64,000 bases of DNA, taken from positions 62,001 to 126,000 of the forward strand of contig NZ_BBXE01000034.1 of NCBI RefSeq assembly GCF_001570565.1, in the 5' to 3' direction. This stretch comes from Herbidospora yilanensis (GTDB taxonomy: Bacteria > Actinomycetota > Actinomycetes > Streptosporangiales > Streptosporangiaceae). Made by a program: the position numbers and the translations under genes. Below, piece after piece: positions 45,216-54,090 of this stretch. Position 1 is the first letter of the stretch, and every line of letters starts with the position of its first letter. Below the pieces are notes generated by a model. The model worked only from the letters and a program-made list of their open reading frames with translations. It made no database searches and was not told where the DNA came from.

Positions 45216-46244
45216 ATGGAAGAGGGGGTGCGGCTGGCGCCGTACACGACGTTGCGGCTGGGCGGGAACGCGCGGGCCTTTGTCACCGCCGACACCGAGG
45301 AGCGGCTCGTCGAGCTGGTCTCCGAGGCCGACCGGCGGGGCGAGCCCGTGCTGATCCTCGGCGGGGGGAGCAATCTGGTGCTCTCCGATACCGGGTTCGA
45401 CGGCCTGGTGGTCAAGGTCGGCACACGCGGGATCGTGACCTACGGCGGCCTGGTGACGGCCGCCGCCGGGGAGGACTGGGATCCGCTCGTCGAGCGCTGC
45501 GTGGCCGAGGGGCTGTCCGGGATCGAGTGCCTGTCGGGCATCCCCGGCCTGGTCGGGTCGACCCCGATCCAGAACGTGGGCGCCTACGGCCAGGACGTCT
45601 CGCAGACGATCGTCGCCGTACGCGTCTTCGACCGCCGCCGCCGGGAGATCCTCGACCTGGAGGCCGCGGAGTGCGGGTTCGCCTACCGCGACAGCGCCTT
45701 CAAGGGCGCCCTCGACCGGTTCGTGGTGTTGTCGGTGACGTACCACCTCGAAAGCGACGAGCTCTCGCAGCCGCTGGCGTACGCGGAACTGGCCAGGAGC
45801 CTCGGCGTCGCGCCCGGCGAGCGGGTGCCGCTGGCCCGGGCCCGCGCGAGGGTGCTGGAGCTGCGCCGGGGCAAGGGCATGGTGCTCGACCCCGATGACC
45901 CCGACACGGTCAGCGCCGGGTCGTTCTTCACCAACCCGATCCTGGGCCGGGCCCAGGCCGACGAACTGGAGAAGCTCGCCCCCGGCTATCCGCGCTGGCC
46001 CGCCGGCGACGACGCGGTGAAGGTCCCGGCGGCGTGGCTGATCGAGAACGCCGGGTTCCACAAGGGCTACGCGAAGGGCCGGGTCAGGGTGTCGACCAAG
46101 CACACCCTCGCCCTCACGAACCCCACCGGCGAGGCCACGGCCGACGAGCTTCTGGAGCTTGCCCGAGAAGTCCGAGACGGGGTCAAAGCGAAGTTCGGCG
46201 TGACCCTGGTGAATGAACCCGTGATGATAGGCGTTAGTCTGTGA
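45216..46244 (+). CDS. murB: UDP-N-acetylenolpyruvoylglucosamine reductase
   Basis: The 342-residue flavoenzyme reduces UDP-GlcNAc-enolpyruvate to UDP-MurNAc in peptidoglycan synthesis. Motifs: N-T-like T-T-L-R-L-G-G-N at the start, I-L-G-G-G-S-N-L-V-L-S-D (FAD), G-I-E-C-L-S-G-I-P-G-L-V-G-S-T-P-I-Q-N-V-G-A-Y-G, Y-R-D-S, the catalytic serine in A-G-S-F-F-T-N-P and the final glutamate in V-N-E-P. No strong ribosome site is seen before ATG, but the start is at the family position. It ends six bases before the riboswitch begins. Confidence 0.95.
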   Translation: MEEGVRLAPYTTLRLGGNARAFVTADTEERLVELVSEADRRGEPVLILGGGSNLVLSDTGFDGLVVKVGTRGIVTYGGLVTAAAGEDWDPLVERCVAEGLSGIECLSGIPGLVGSTPIQNVGAYGQDVSQTIVAVRVFDRRRREILDLEAAECGFAYRDSAFKGALDRFVVLSVTYHLESDELSQPLAYAELARSLGVAPGERVPLARARARVLELRRGKGMVLDPDDPDTVSAGSFFTNPILGRAQADELEKLAPGYPRWPAGDDAVKVPAAWLIENAGFHKGYAKGRVRVSTKHTLALTNPTGEATADELLELAREVRDGVKAKFGVTLVNEPVMIGVSL

Positions 46245-46250
46245 GACAAC

Positions 46251-46357
46251 CCGAAGGGGAGTAGTCCACAACACCGCCGGTCGACACACTGACGCACGCG
46301 TTTGATGAAAAACGTGCGTCCGGCCGCGGAGGCCCGTGTGGCGGACGAGACCTTCGG
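46251..46357 (+). promoter_or_regulatory. yybP-ykoY-type (Mn2+-sensing) riboswitch aptamer
   Basis: P1 is a perfect 7-bp pairing, CCGAAGG (46251-46257) with CCTTCGG (46351-46357). It frames the two conserved pieces of the class: AAGGGGAGTAG on the 5' side and GACGAGACCTT on the 3' side. A CTGAC loop followed by a hairpin (GACGCACG at 46291-46298 with CGTGCGTC at 46313-46320) completes the expected architecture. It precedes a GDT1/TMEM165 manganese-exporter gene, the classic downstream partner. The match is by eye, not by covariance search. Confidence 0.85.
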
Positions 46358-46389
46358 CCCGACAGTGTTCCATCGCTGCCGGGCCGAAG
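46352..46389 (+). promoter_or_regulatory. Riboswitch expression-platform hairpin
   Basis: CTTCGGCCCG (46352-46361) pairs perfectly with CGGGCCGAAG (46380-46389), extended by CAG/CTG after one mismatch. The 5' arm is the 3' strand of aptamer P1, so P1 and this hairpin exclude each other: ligand binding would break the hairpin. It has no T run. It could terminate transcription or act through accessibility downstream. Confidence 0.65.
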
Positions 46390-46444
46390 TGATGCTCCCC
46401 GGCAGAACTCGGCCCGGTCGCGCAGATGCGAAAGGCGACCCCGA

Positions 46445-47017
46445 GTGGAAGCGTTCTGGATCTCCCTCGCCGTGATCTTCGTGGCGGAGCTGGGCGACAA
46501 GAGTCAGCTCATGGCCATGACCTTCGCCACCAGGTTCCGGCCTCTTCCGGTCCTGGCCGGCATCACGATCGCGACGACCGTCGTCCACCTGTTCTCCGTC
46601 GCGCTCGGCGGTCTCATCGGCGACAACCTCCCGACCACCGCGATCTCCATCGCGGCCGGCATCGCGTTCCTCGGCTTCGCCGCGTGGACGCTGCGCGGCG
46701 ACTCCCTGAGCGACGAGGAGGCCGAGAAGGCCAAACGGGCCACCAAGTCGGTGCTGCTGGCCGTGACGGTCGCGTTCTTCCTGAGCGAGCTCGGCGACAA
46801 GACCATGCTCGCCACGATCACCCTGGCCACCCAGTACGGCTGGGTCGGCACCTGGATCGGCTCGACGGTCGGCATGGTGGCCGCCGACGCCCTGGCCATC
46901 CTGGTCGGCGGGCTCCTGGGCAAGCACCTGCCGGAGAAGTGGATCAAGTATGGCGCCGCCGCGGCCTTCGCGGTCTTCGGGGTGCTCCTGCTGCTGGAGC
47001 CGCTGTGGGCTAGTTGA
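46445..47017 (+). CDS. GDT1/TMEM165-family cation (Mn2+) exporter
   Basis: The 190-residue protein has six helices in two repeats. Each repeat has the family motif E-x-G-D-K-(S/T): E-L-G-D-K-S-Q near residue 15 and E-L-G-D-K-T-M near residue 115, separated by a charged loop (S-D-E-E-A-E-K-A-K). Bacterial members (MneA-like) export manganese. GTG 46445 is preceded by GAAAGG. The riboswitch upstream supports a manganese role. It overlaps the next gene convergently by 8 bases. Confidence 0.9.
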   Translation: MEAFWISLAVIFVAELGDKSQLMAMTFATRFRPLPVLAGITIATTVVHLFSVALGGLIGDNLPTTAISIAAGIAFLGFAAWTLRGDSLSDEEAEKAKRATKSVLLAVTVAFFLSELGDKTMLATITLATQYGWVGTWIGSTVGMVAADALAILVGGLLGKHLPEKWIKYGAAAAFAVFGVLLLLEPLWAS

Positions 47018-49868
47018 GCAGGGACATCCGGTGGGCCGCCGCGGCGGCCTCCCCCCGGGTCGAGACGCTCAGCTTGGCCAGGATGTTCGAGACGTGGACG
47101 CTGGCGGTCTTGGCGGAGATCGTCAGCGTCTGCGCGATGTCGCGGTTCGACCGGCCCTCGGTGAGCAGCCGCAGCACCTCGACCTCGCGCGGGGTCAGCA
47201 GGGCGGCCGTCTCTGCCGGGGTGTCGGTGAGCGCGATGCCGGACCGGCGGGCCAGCACCTCGATCTGGTCTCTCATGGGGGCGGCGCACAGGTCGGTCGC
47301 GATGGTGTGGGCCTCCCGCAGGCGCGGGGCGACGGCGTCGCGGTCGAGTCCGTGCGCGGCCATGATCAGGTTGCGGGCCCGCTGGTAGGGACGCCTCAGG
47401 ACGGCCCAGCAGGTCGCGGCGCCGTCGAAGTCCCCCCGGCACTCCCGCTCGTAGGCCTCGCTGACCGGGCCCTTGGCGACCATGGCGGTCCGGAACTCCT
47501 CGGCCCGCTCGCGCAGCGCCCTGGCCCGGTTGGGGCTGACGGGCAACGCGGCGTCGCTCACCCGGTAGATCATCGCCAGCAGGCGCCAGCCCAGCATCGG
47601 CTTGCGCGACAGCGGCGTCGGGCCGAGTGCTGCCTCGGCCCTCGTCAGGGCCGCCTCCGGGTCGCCGGTCAGCAGATGCCACTGCAGGGCCAGCCGGGTG
47701 TTGAGGGTGCGCTCCTGGGTCCAGTCTTCTGGACGGCCGGTCAGCGCGCCCACCTCGGTCAGGTCGGCGAGGGCCTGTTCCAGCTCGCCTCTGGCCATGA
47801 CGATCTGGGCGCGGACGCGCAGCAGGTGCCAGCGGTTGAGCGGGGACGGGTCGAACATCAGCGACCGGGTGATGACGTCGAGCGCCTCGTTCCAGCGGCC
47901 CAGCGATTCGAGCGCCTCGGTCCGGTTGTTGGCGATGAAGACGCCCTGGTTGCGGTAGCGGCCGTACTTCCTGGCCAGTTTCTCGCCCTCGACGGCCAGT
48001 GCGACGGCCTCTTCCGAACGGCCCAGGTTCTCGAGCGCGTCGACGTTGTTGGCCAGCGCCCGCAGCACCACCTGACCCGACTTCACGCGGGTGCCGATGG
48101 CCTGGGCGCGGGAGTTGGCGGCCAGCACCGCCTCCAGGTCGTCGCTGATGGAGTGGCCGAGCGCGAGGTTCATCAGGAGGTCGGCCTCCTGGCGTTCGTC
48201 ACCCATCTCGCGGGCGTTCCTGAGCGCCTCCTGGGTCAGCGCGGTGCCCTCGACGATCTCGTCGGCCATGATCAGCAGCGTGCCGAGGCGCGTCAGGACC
48301 AGGGTCCGGGTCTCGCTGGGCAGCGGCACCAGCCGTTCGGCCCGCCGCAGGTCGTTTATCGCGCCCGGCCGGCCCCGGTGCTTCTTGCAGTTGGCCATCC
48401 GGACCAGCAGTTCGGCGACCCGCTCCGGCGCGGTGTGGTCGTCGAGCTCGGAGAGCGCGGCCTTCACGTACTTGAGCGCCCGGTCGATGTCGCCGGCCGC
48501 GAAGGCGCCCTCGGAGGCCCGCTCCAGCACGGTGGCGTGGTCGGCCCCGATGCGCTGGGCGGCGTCGGGGACCTTGTCCCAGAGCATGAGCACCCGTTCG
48601 AGGAGCTGCACCTTCTCGGTGTACGCGAACGCCATGTGCGCCTTCGCGGAGGCCTCCCACGCCGAGATGAGCGCCCACAGGTCGTTCCTGGCCGAATGCC
48701 AGTGGTGGGCGATCTCGATGGCCGCCCGTCCCTGCGGGACCAGGGTGCGGTCGCGGTCGATCTCCTCGGCGAAGCGGGCGTGGAGCCGGGTGTGCTCCCC
48801 GGGCAGCAGTTCGTCGTGGACGGCCTCGCGGATCAGCGCGTGCCGGAAGGTGTAGGCGCGGCCGTCGCTGATCTGGATGACGTTGCCCGCCACGGCGGGC
48901 CTGATCGCGTCCTCCAGGTCGGCCTCTGACAGGCCGCTGACCGCGCAGAGCAGGTCGTGGCCGACCCGGTTGCCCCCGGCCGCGGCGATCCGCAGCACCC
49001 GCTGGGTCTCCTCGGGCAGCCGCTCCACCTGGCCGATGATCAGATCGTGCAGGGACTCGGGGAGGGTCTCGCCGCCGAGGCAGTCGAGCAGCGCCTCGAC
49101 GAACAGCGGGATGCCCGCGCTGCGGTCGAAGACGGTCGAGACCCGGCTGTAGGTGGGCGTGGTGCCGAGGATGCCGGCCATCTGGCGGGCCACCTCGTCT
49201 TCGGTGAAGCGGGGCACCTCGATCTTGACGACCCCGCCGACGCGGGTCAGTTCGGCGAGCACCGGCCGGAGCGGATGGGTGCGGTGGAGTTCGTCCGACC
49301 GGTACGTCAGCACCATGAGCATCGGAATCGCCGACACGTTCCGGCTCAGGAAGGCGATGAGGTCACGGCTCGACCGGTCGGCCCAGTGGACGTCCTCGAT
49401 GACCAGGACCATCGGGCGGCGCTCGGCGAGCCGTTCCAGCAACGTCAGTATCTGTTCGAACAGGCGGGCCCTGGCCGTGTCGGTCTCGATGTCGCCGCTC
49501 GGCTCACCGAACTCCGGCAGCAGCCGGGCCAGGTCCCGGGCCGCGCCCTCGGGCAGCAGCGCCGCGACGTCCGCGGCCCCCATGTCGCGGACGAGCTGGC
49601 GCAACACCGCCGTGAAGGGCGCGTACGCGAGGCCTTCTGTGGACAACTCGACACAACCGCCGGCGAAGACCTGCGCTCCGTCGGCGGCGGCCTGCTCGGC
49701 GAACCGCGTGACCAGCCGGGTCTTGCCGACCCCCGCCTCACCGCCCACGAGCACCGCGGCGGCGGCCTGCTCACGGGCCTGGTCGAAGATCTCGCCGAGC
49801 GACTTCAGCTCGGTCTCCCGTCCGACGAAGACGGGGCTAACGGCCCGACCCATCATGTCGTCCAGCAT
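47010..49868 (-). CDS. Large ATP-binding LuxR-family (LAL-type) transcriptional regulator
   Basis: The 952-residue protein has an N-terminal AAA/STAND ATPase with Walker A G-G-E-A-G-V-G-K-T-R-L (about 43-53) and Walker B V-L-V-I-E-D-V-H-W-A-D. A long helical TPR-like region (about 420-860) follows, then a C-terminal LuxR helix-turn-helix (L-L-T-P-R-E-V-E-V-L-R-L-L-T-E-G-R-S with T-A-S-V-H-V-S-N-I). LAL regulators respond to metabolites and often control secondary metabolism or sugar use. The target is unknown; it stands alone. Several in-frame ATGs lie within the first five codons, so the exact start is open. Confidence 0.9.
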   Translation of the reverse strand: MLDDMMGRAVSPVFVGRETELKSLGEIFDQAREQAAAAVLVGGEAGVGKTRLVTRFAEQAAADGAQVFAGGCVELSTEGLAYAPFTAVLRQLVRDMGAADVAALLPEGAARDLARLLPEFGEPSGDIETDTARARLFEQILTLLERLAERRPMVLVIEDVHWADRSSRDLIAFLSRNVSAIPMLMVLTYRSDELHRTHPLRPVLAELTRVGGVVKIEVPRFTEDEVARQMAGILGTTPTYSRVSTVFDRSAGIPLFVEALLDCLGGETLPESLHDLIIGQVERLPEETQRVLRIAAAGGNRVGHDLLCAVSGLSEADLEDAIRPAVAGNVIQISDGRAYTFRHALIREAVHDELLPGEHTRLHARFAEEIDRDRTLVPQGRAAIEIAHHWHSARNDLWALISAWEASAKAHMAFAYTEKVQLLERVLMLWDKVPDAAQRIGADHATVLERASEGAFAAGDIDRALKYVKAALSELDDHTAPERVAELLVRMANCKKHRGRPGAINDLRRAERLVPLPSETRTLVLTRLGTLLIMADEIVEGTALTQEALRNAREMGDERQEADLLMNLALGHSISDDLEAVLAANSRAQAIGTRVKSGQVVLRALANNVDALENLGRSEEAVALAVEGEKLARKYGRYRNQGVFIANNRTEALESLGRWNEALDVITRSLMFDPSPLNRWHLLRVRAQIVMARGELEQALADLTEVGALTGRPEDWTQERTLNTRLALQWHLLTGDPEAALTRAEAALGPTPLSRKPMLGWRLLAMIYRVSDAALPVSPNRARALRERAEEFRTAMVAKGPVSEAYERECRGDFDGAATCWAVLRRPYQRARNLIMAAHGLDRDAVAPRLREAHTIATDLCAAPMRDQIEVLARRSGIALTDTPAETAALLTPREVEVLRLLTEGRSNRDIAQTLTISAKTASVHVSNILAKLSVSTRGEAAAAAHRMSLLN

Positions 49869-49911
49869 GTCACGCCTACTCGGTGGGTTTCGCGCCTATT
49901 TATGGGGGTTG

Positions 49912-49949
49912 AGATGCCAGGCCGGGAGGGAGGTTCCGGCCTGGCATCT
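49912..49949 (-). terminator. Terminator hairpin between the small ORF and the LuxR gene
   Basis: A perfect 14-bp stem (AGATGCCAGGCCGG with its complement) with a 10-base loop. On the minus strand it lies 10 bases after the small gene at 49959-50117 and before the LuxR start. Confidence 0.7.
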
Positions 49950-49958
49950 TGACGCGCG

Positions 49959-50117
49959 TCACTGGGAGCGGAACTTGCCGAGGCTCGCCCGGAGCCGGTG
50001 ATGCCCGCCCCGCTCGCGCGCCTTCTCCGCCTCGCGGACGCGGCGGTAGGTGGTCGCCTCGTTCTGGAGCTCGGCGACCCGGTTGAGGATGATCTGGTAG
50101 TGCAGTTCGGGAGCCAT
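49959..50117 (-). CDS. Small basic protein
   Basis: A 52-codon frame reads M-A-P-E-L-H-Y-Q-I-I-L-N-R-V-A-E-L and ends L-G-K-F-R-S-Q. It has an excellent ribosome site (AAGGAGAGG before ATG) and its own terminator, so it is probably real. It is helical and highly charged (R-R-V-R-E-A-E-K-A-R-E-R-G-G). The E-L-H-Y-Q-I-I-L-N-R opening is a pattern I associate with small actinobacterial proteins of unknown role. Confidence 0.65.
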   Translation of the reverse strand: MAPELHYQIILNRVAELQNEATTYRRVREAEKARERGGHHRLRASLGKFRSQ

Positions 50118-50335
50118 CTGGCCTCTCCTTGTTCTGTCCGTCTTCCTTACACACTCAAGAATCCGGCTAAGACCCCCTCCGCCACATCGGGCGGATGCCT
50201 TATCTCCCGTGGGCAGGGTGTGGATTAGTACCTAAGACCCTTCTTAGGGCGGTTGTGAGATGTGCCAAAAACGGACCGGCAGTGTGGTGAGCACCCGGTT
50301 TGGCATCGTTCAGCCAGGTCGGCGATGCTGGGGAG

Positions 50336-51265
50336 GTGTCAATTCCGACTGCCTCGTCCAACGCCTCGCTCCGGGCGTCCCTGCACGGACTGCCCGGTGT
50401 CGACCGGGTCGGCGCCGACGCCAGGGCCGCCGGGCTGGGCACCCGATCGATCAAGACCAGCGCCAAACGCCAGGCCATCGACATGGCCATCTCCATGGTC
50501 GACCTCACGACCCTGGAGGGGGCCGACACCCGGGGCAAGGTCCGGGCGATGTGCGCCAAGGCCGTCCACCCCGACCCGACCGACCCCACGGTGCCGAAGG
50601 TCGCGGCGGTCTGCGTCTACCCCGACCTGGTGGCCGAGGCCCGTGACGTCGTCGGCTCGTCGGGGGTGAAGGTGGCCTCCGTCGCCACCGCGTTCCCCAG
50701 CGGGCGCTCCTCCCTTGAGGTGAAGGTGGCCGACACGGCCATGGCGGTCGCCGCCGGGGCCGACGAGATCGACATGGTCATCGACCGGGGCGCGTTCCTG
50801 TCGGGTGACTACCTGAAGGTCTTCGAGGAGATCCAGGCGATCAAGGAGGCCTGTGGCGAGGCCCACCTGAAGGTCATCCTGGAGACCGGCGAACTGGCCA
50901 CCTACGACAACGTGCGACGGGCGTCGTGGCTGGCCATGATGGCCGGGGGAGACTTCATCAAGACGTCCACCGGAAAGGTGCAGCCGGCCGCCACGCTGCC
51001 GGTGACGCTGGTCATGCTGGAGGCGGTGCGCGACTTCCGCGACCGTGAGGGCCGCATGGTGGGGGTGAAGCCGGCCGGCGGCATCCGGACGACCAAAGAC
51101 GCGATCAAGATGCTCGTGCTGGTCAACGAGACCGCCGGGCCCGACTGGCTCGACCCCGACTGGTTCCGGCTCGGCGCGTCGTCGGTCCTCAACGACCTGC
51201 TGATGCAGCGTCAGAAGCTCACCACCGGCCGTTACGCCGGCCCCGACTACTTCACCCTGGACTGA
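50336..51265 (+). CDS. deoC: Deoxyribose-phosphate aldolase
   Basis: About 309 residues; a long DeoC of the type seen in actinobacteria and eukaryotes. The Schiff-base lysine is in G-D-F-I-K-T-S-T-G-K and the second active lysine in V-G-V-K-P-A-G-G-I-R. It cleaves 2-deoxyribose 5-phosphate into acetaldehyde and glyceraldehyde 3-phosphate. The start is uncertain: GTG 50336 fits the family length but GGGGAG touches it directly, and TTG 50300 is the other option. The aldehyde dehydrogenases that follow could remove the acetaldehyde. Gap to the next gene is one base. Confidence 0.92.
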   Translation: MSIPTASSNASLRASLHGLPGVDRVGADARAAGLGTRSIKTSAKRQAIDMAISMVDLTTLEGADTRGKVRAMCAKAVHPDPTDPTVPKVAAVCVYPDLVAEARDVVGSSGVKVASVATAFPSGRSSLEVKVADTAMAVAAGADEIDMVIDRGAFLSGDYLKVFEEIQAIKEACGEAHLKVILETGELATYDNVRRASWLAMMAGGDFIKTSTGKVQPAATLPVTLVMLEAVRDFRDREGRMVGVKPAGGIRTTKDAIKMLVLVNETAGPDWLDPDWFRLGASSVLNDLLMQRQKLTTGRYAGPDYFTLD

Positions 51266-51266
51266 G

Positions 51267-52694
51267 ATGATCTTCGAGTACGCACCGGCGCCCGAGTCGC
51301 GCGATGTCGTCGACATCAGACCGTCGTACGGGCTGTTCATCAACGGCGAGTTCGTGGACGGGTCCGGAACTCCCTTCAAGACCGTCAACCCCGCCTCCGA
51401 GGAGACCCTCGCTGAGGTCGCCGCGGCCACCGAGGCCGACGTCGACCGGGCCGTGCAGGCCGCCAGGAAGGCCTTCGGCGTCTGGTCGGCGCTGCCCGGC
51501 TCCGAGCGGGCCAAATATCTGTTCCGGATCGCCCGGATCATCCAGGAACGCGCCCGCGAGCTGGCCGTGCTGGAGTCGCTCGACAACGGCAAGCCGATCA
51601 AGGAGTCGCGCGACGTCGACCTCCCCCTGGTCGCCGCCCACTTCTTCTACTACGCCGGATGGGCCGACAAGCTCCAATACGCCGGCTACGGCACCACCCC
51701 GCTCGGCGTCGCCGGGCAGGTCATCCCGTGGAACTTCCCGCTGCTGATGCTGGCCTGGAAGATCGCGCCCGCGCTGGCCTGCGGCAACACCGTCGTGCTG
51801 AAGCCCGCGGAGACCACGCCGCTGACCGCGCTGCTGTTCGCCGAGATCTGCCAGCAGGCCGACCTGCCACCGGGCGTGGTCAACATCGTGACCGGCGCGG
51901 GCGACACCGGCGCCGCCGTCGTCGGCCACCCGGACGTCGACAAGGTCGCCTTCACCGGCTCGACCGAGGTCGGCCGCCTGATCGCGAAGTCGGTCGCCGG
52001 CACGAACAAGAAGGTGACCCTCGAACTCGGCGGCAAGGCCGCCAACATCGTCTTCGACGACGCCGCCATCGACCAGGCCGTCGAGGGCATCGTCACCGGC
52101 ATCTTCTTCAACCAGGGGCACGTCTGCTGCGCCGGGTCGCGCCTGCTCGTCCAGGAGTCGATAGCCGAGGAGCTGCTGTCGTCGCTGAAGCGCCGCCTGT
52201 CGACGCTGCGGCTCGGCGACCCGCTCGACAAGAACACCGACATCGGGGCCATCAACTCGGCCGCCCAGCTCGCCAAGATCCGCGAACTGTCGGAGGCCGG
52301 CGAGGCCGAGGGCGCCTCCCGCTGGTCACCGGCCTGCCCGCTGCCCGACAAGGGCTTCTGGTTCCCGCCGACCGTGTTCACCGGCGTCTCCCAGTCCCAC
52401 CGGATCGCCCGCGAGGAGATCTTCGGCCCCGTCCTGTCGGTCCTCACCTTCCGCACCCCCGCCGAGGCGGTGGAGAAGGCGAACAACACGCCCTACGGCC
52501 TGTCGGCCGGCGTCTGGACCGAGAAGGCGTCGCGGATGTTGTGGATGGCCAACCGGCTCCGGGCCGGTGTCGTGTGGTCGAACACCTTCAACAAGTTCGA
52601 CCCCACCTCGCCGTTCGGCGGATACAAGGAGTCCGGCTACGGGCGTGAGGGCGGTCGCCACGGGCTTGAGGCGTACCTGAAGGAGATCTCGTGA
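51267..52694 (+). CDS. NAD(P)-dependent aldehyde dehydrogenase
   Basis: The 475-residue enzyme has the complete ALDH pattern: P-W-N-F-P-L, the cofactor segment F-T-G-S-T-E-V-G, catalytic glutamate in L-E-L-G-G-K, catalytic cysteine in G-H-V-C-C-A-G-S-R and E-E-I-F-G-P-V. The position after deoC suggests oxidation of acetaldehyde or another aldehyde of deoxynucleoside breakdown; that is inference. The ATG follows deoC almost directly, and its end overlaps the next gene as GTGA. Confidence 0.92.
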   Translation: MIFEYAPAPESRDVVDIRPSYGLFINGEFVDGSGTPFKTVNPASEETLAEVAAATEADVDRAVQAARKAFGVWSALPGSERAKYLFRIARIIQERARELAVLESLDNGKPIKESRDVDLPLVAAHFFYYAGWADKLQYAGYGTTPLGVAGQVIPWNFPLLMLAWKIAPALACGNTVVLKPAETTPLTALLFAEICQQADLPPGVVNIVTGAGDTGAAVVGHPDVDKVAFTGSTEVGRLIAKSVAGTNKKVTLELGGKAANIVFDDAAIDQAVEGIVTGIFFNQGHVCCAGSRLLVQESIAEELLSSLKRRLSTLRLGDPLDKNTDIGAINSAAQLAKIRELSEAGEAEGASRWSPACPLPDKGFWFPPTVFTGVSQSHRIAREEIFGPVLSVLTFRTPAEAVEKANNTPYGLSAGVWTEKASRMLWMANRLRAGVVWSNTFNKFDPTSPFGGYKESGYGREGGRHGLEAYLKEIS

Positions 52695-53554
52695 GCGAGC
52701 GGCTGTCGGTACGGAAGACGTACAAGCTGTACATCGGCGGTGCGTTCCCACGGTCGGAGAGCGGGAGGTCATACGCCGTGACCGGCGCCAAGGGCGAGTT
52801 CCTCGCCAATGCCTCCAAGGCCTCACGCAAGGACGTCCGCGACGCCGTCACCGCGGCGCGCAAGGCCTTCGCTGGCTGGTCCGCCGCCACCGCGTACAAC
52901 CGGGGGCAGATCCTCTACCGGATCGCCGAGATGCTCGAAGGCCGCCGCGCGCAGTTCGTGTCGGAGGTCGCCGAGGCCGACGGGGTGTCGGGGAAGAAGG
53001 CCGGGGAACTGGTCGACGCGGCCGTCGACCGGCTGGTCTGGTATGCCGGGTGGTCCGACAAGATCTCCTCGCTGCGCGGGTCGTCGAATCCGGTGGCGGG
53101 GCCCTACTTCAACCTGTCGACGCCCGAGCCGACCGGGGTGGTCGGGATCGTGGCCCCTCCCATGGGGCCGCTGTTCGGGCTCGTCTCGGTGATCGCGCCG
53201 GTGATCGTCACGGGGAACACCTGTGTGGTGATCGCTTCTGAGCGGGCGCCGCTTCCCTCGATCACCCTGGCCGAGGTGCTGGCGACCTCTGACCTGCCGG
53301 GCGGGGTGGTGAACATCCTGACGGGGTCGGCGGGGGAGATGGCGCCTTGGCTGGCGGGGCACATGGACGTCAACGGGATCGACCTGACCGGGGCCGACGC
53401 GGAGCTGGCGCAGAAGTGCGAGGAACTGGCGGCGGAGAACCTCAAGCGGGTGCTGCGGCCGAACGGCAAGACCGACTGGGCGGCCGATCCGGGGACGGGG
53501 CGGATGACGGCCTTCCTGGAGACGAAGACGGTCTGGCACCCGATCGGGATCTAG
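52691..53554 (+). CDS. Truncated aldehyde-dehydrogenase-like protein without catalytic residues
   Basis: The 287-residue protein aligns with the N-terminal (cofactor-binding) part of ALDHs: L-Y-I-G-G-A-F-P, A-F-A-G-W-S-A-A-T-A-Y-N-R-G-Q-I-L-Y-R, then A-P-P-M-G-P-L and G-N-T-C-V-V. It stops short: the L-E-L-G-G-K glutamate and the active cysteine region are absent. Since the frame is intact and coupled (GTGA) to the full ALDH, it is probably a non-catalytic partner, not a recent pseudogene. Confidence 0.8.
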   Translation: MSERLSVRKTYKLYIGGAFPRSESGRSYAVTGAKGEFLANASKASRKDVRDAVTAARKAFAGWSAATAYNRGQILYRIAEMLEGRRAQFVSEVAEADGVSGKKAGELVDAAVDRLVWYAGWSDKISSLRGSSNPVAGPYFNLSTPEPTGVVGIVAPPMGPLFGLVSVIAPVIVTGNTCVVIASERAPLPSITLAEVLATSDLPGGVVNILTGSAGEMAPWLAGHMDVNGIDLTGADAELAQKCEELAAENLKRVLRPNGKTDWAADPGTGRMTAFLETKTVWHPIGI

Positions 53555-54090
53555 GGGTCGAGCAGGCCTTCCGCCTGTGCCCAGGCGATGAACGTGTCGC
53601 CGTCGCACGGGAGGAAGGCCTCATGCTCAGCGAGCAGGTCGATTACCTCGCATGCTTCTTCGGTCGAAATCGCACTTTTCCGGATGTTCTGACAGAGCAG
53701 CTCCAGTGTGCCGGTCATTTTGACGCCACGGCTCTTGCCATACTTGCGAGCCGACCGATCGTCGATCATGGCGGTTATGCCATGCACCTCGGCATAGGCG
53801 AGGGTCATGGATTCGCCGATGTCCCGTCTTCCTCCACCGAGCCGGAGGTGGTACATCGTCAACAGGGCGTAGAAATCCCGGGTGAACTCTTCCGCTACGG
53901 TGATCCAGGGCTGGATGGAGACCTGATAAAGCTTCGGATGCTTGGACGCGCCGACCAGAAGCTCTTCCTCCACTGCTTTGGTGATCAGGCAGGAACGTCC
54001 GCTGAGCAGCTTCTCCAGAACGGGTAACTGGTTGGAGCGGGCGAAGTAGTTGAGGGGCGAGCTGTCGATGACGAGCCGCTCGCTGCTCAC
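53551..54090 (-). CDS. PIN-domain ribonuclease-like protein (candidate toxin)
   Basis: The 179-residue protein has PIN-type acidic residues in the right order: D9 in V-I-D-S-S-P, E41-E43 in A-V-E-E-E-L-L, D90/E93 in R-D-I-G-E-S and D110/D111 in M-I-D-D-R-S-A-R. The domain probably covers residues 5-140. The start is GTG in the GTGA overlap with the XRE/protease gene upstream, so the two are made together. PIN proteins in such pairs are usually tRNA- or mRNA-cutting toxins. It ends convergently 4 bases into the ALDH-like gene. Confidence 0.8.
   Translation of the reverse strand: MSSERLVIDSSPLNYFARSNQLPVLEKLLSGRSCLITKAVEEELLVGASKHPKLYQVSIQPWITVAEEFTRDFYALLTMYHLRLGGGRRDIGESMTLAYAEVHGITAMIDDRSARKYGKSRGVKMTGTLELLCQNIRKSAISTEEACEVIDLLAEHEAFLPCDGDTFIAWAQAEGLLDP

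Noticed and set aside
46950-48929. Plus-strand frame of 659 codons opposite the LuxR regulator
   Set aside because: Shadow of the LuxR gene; no start signal and composition typical of antisense frames.
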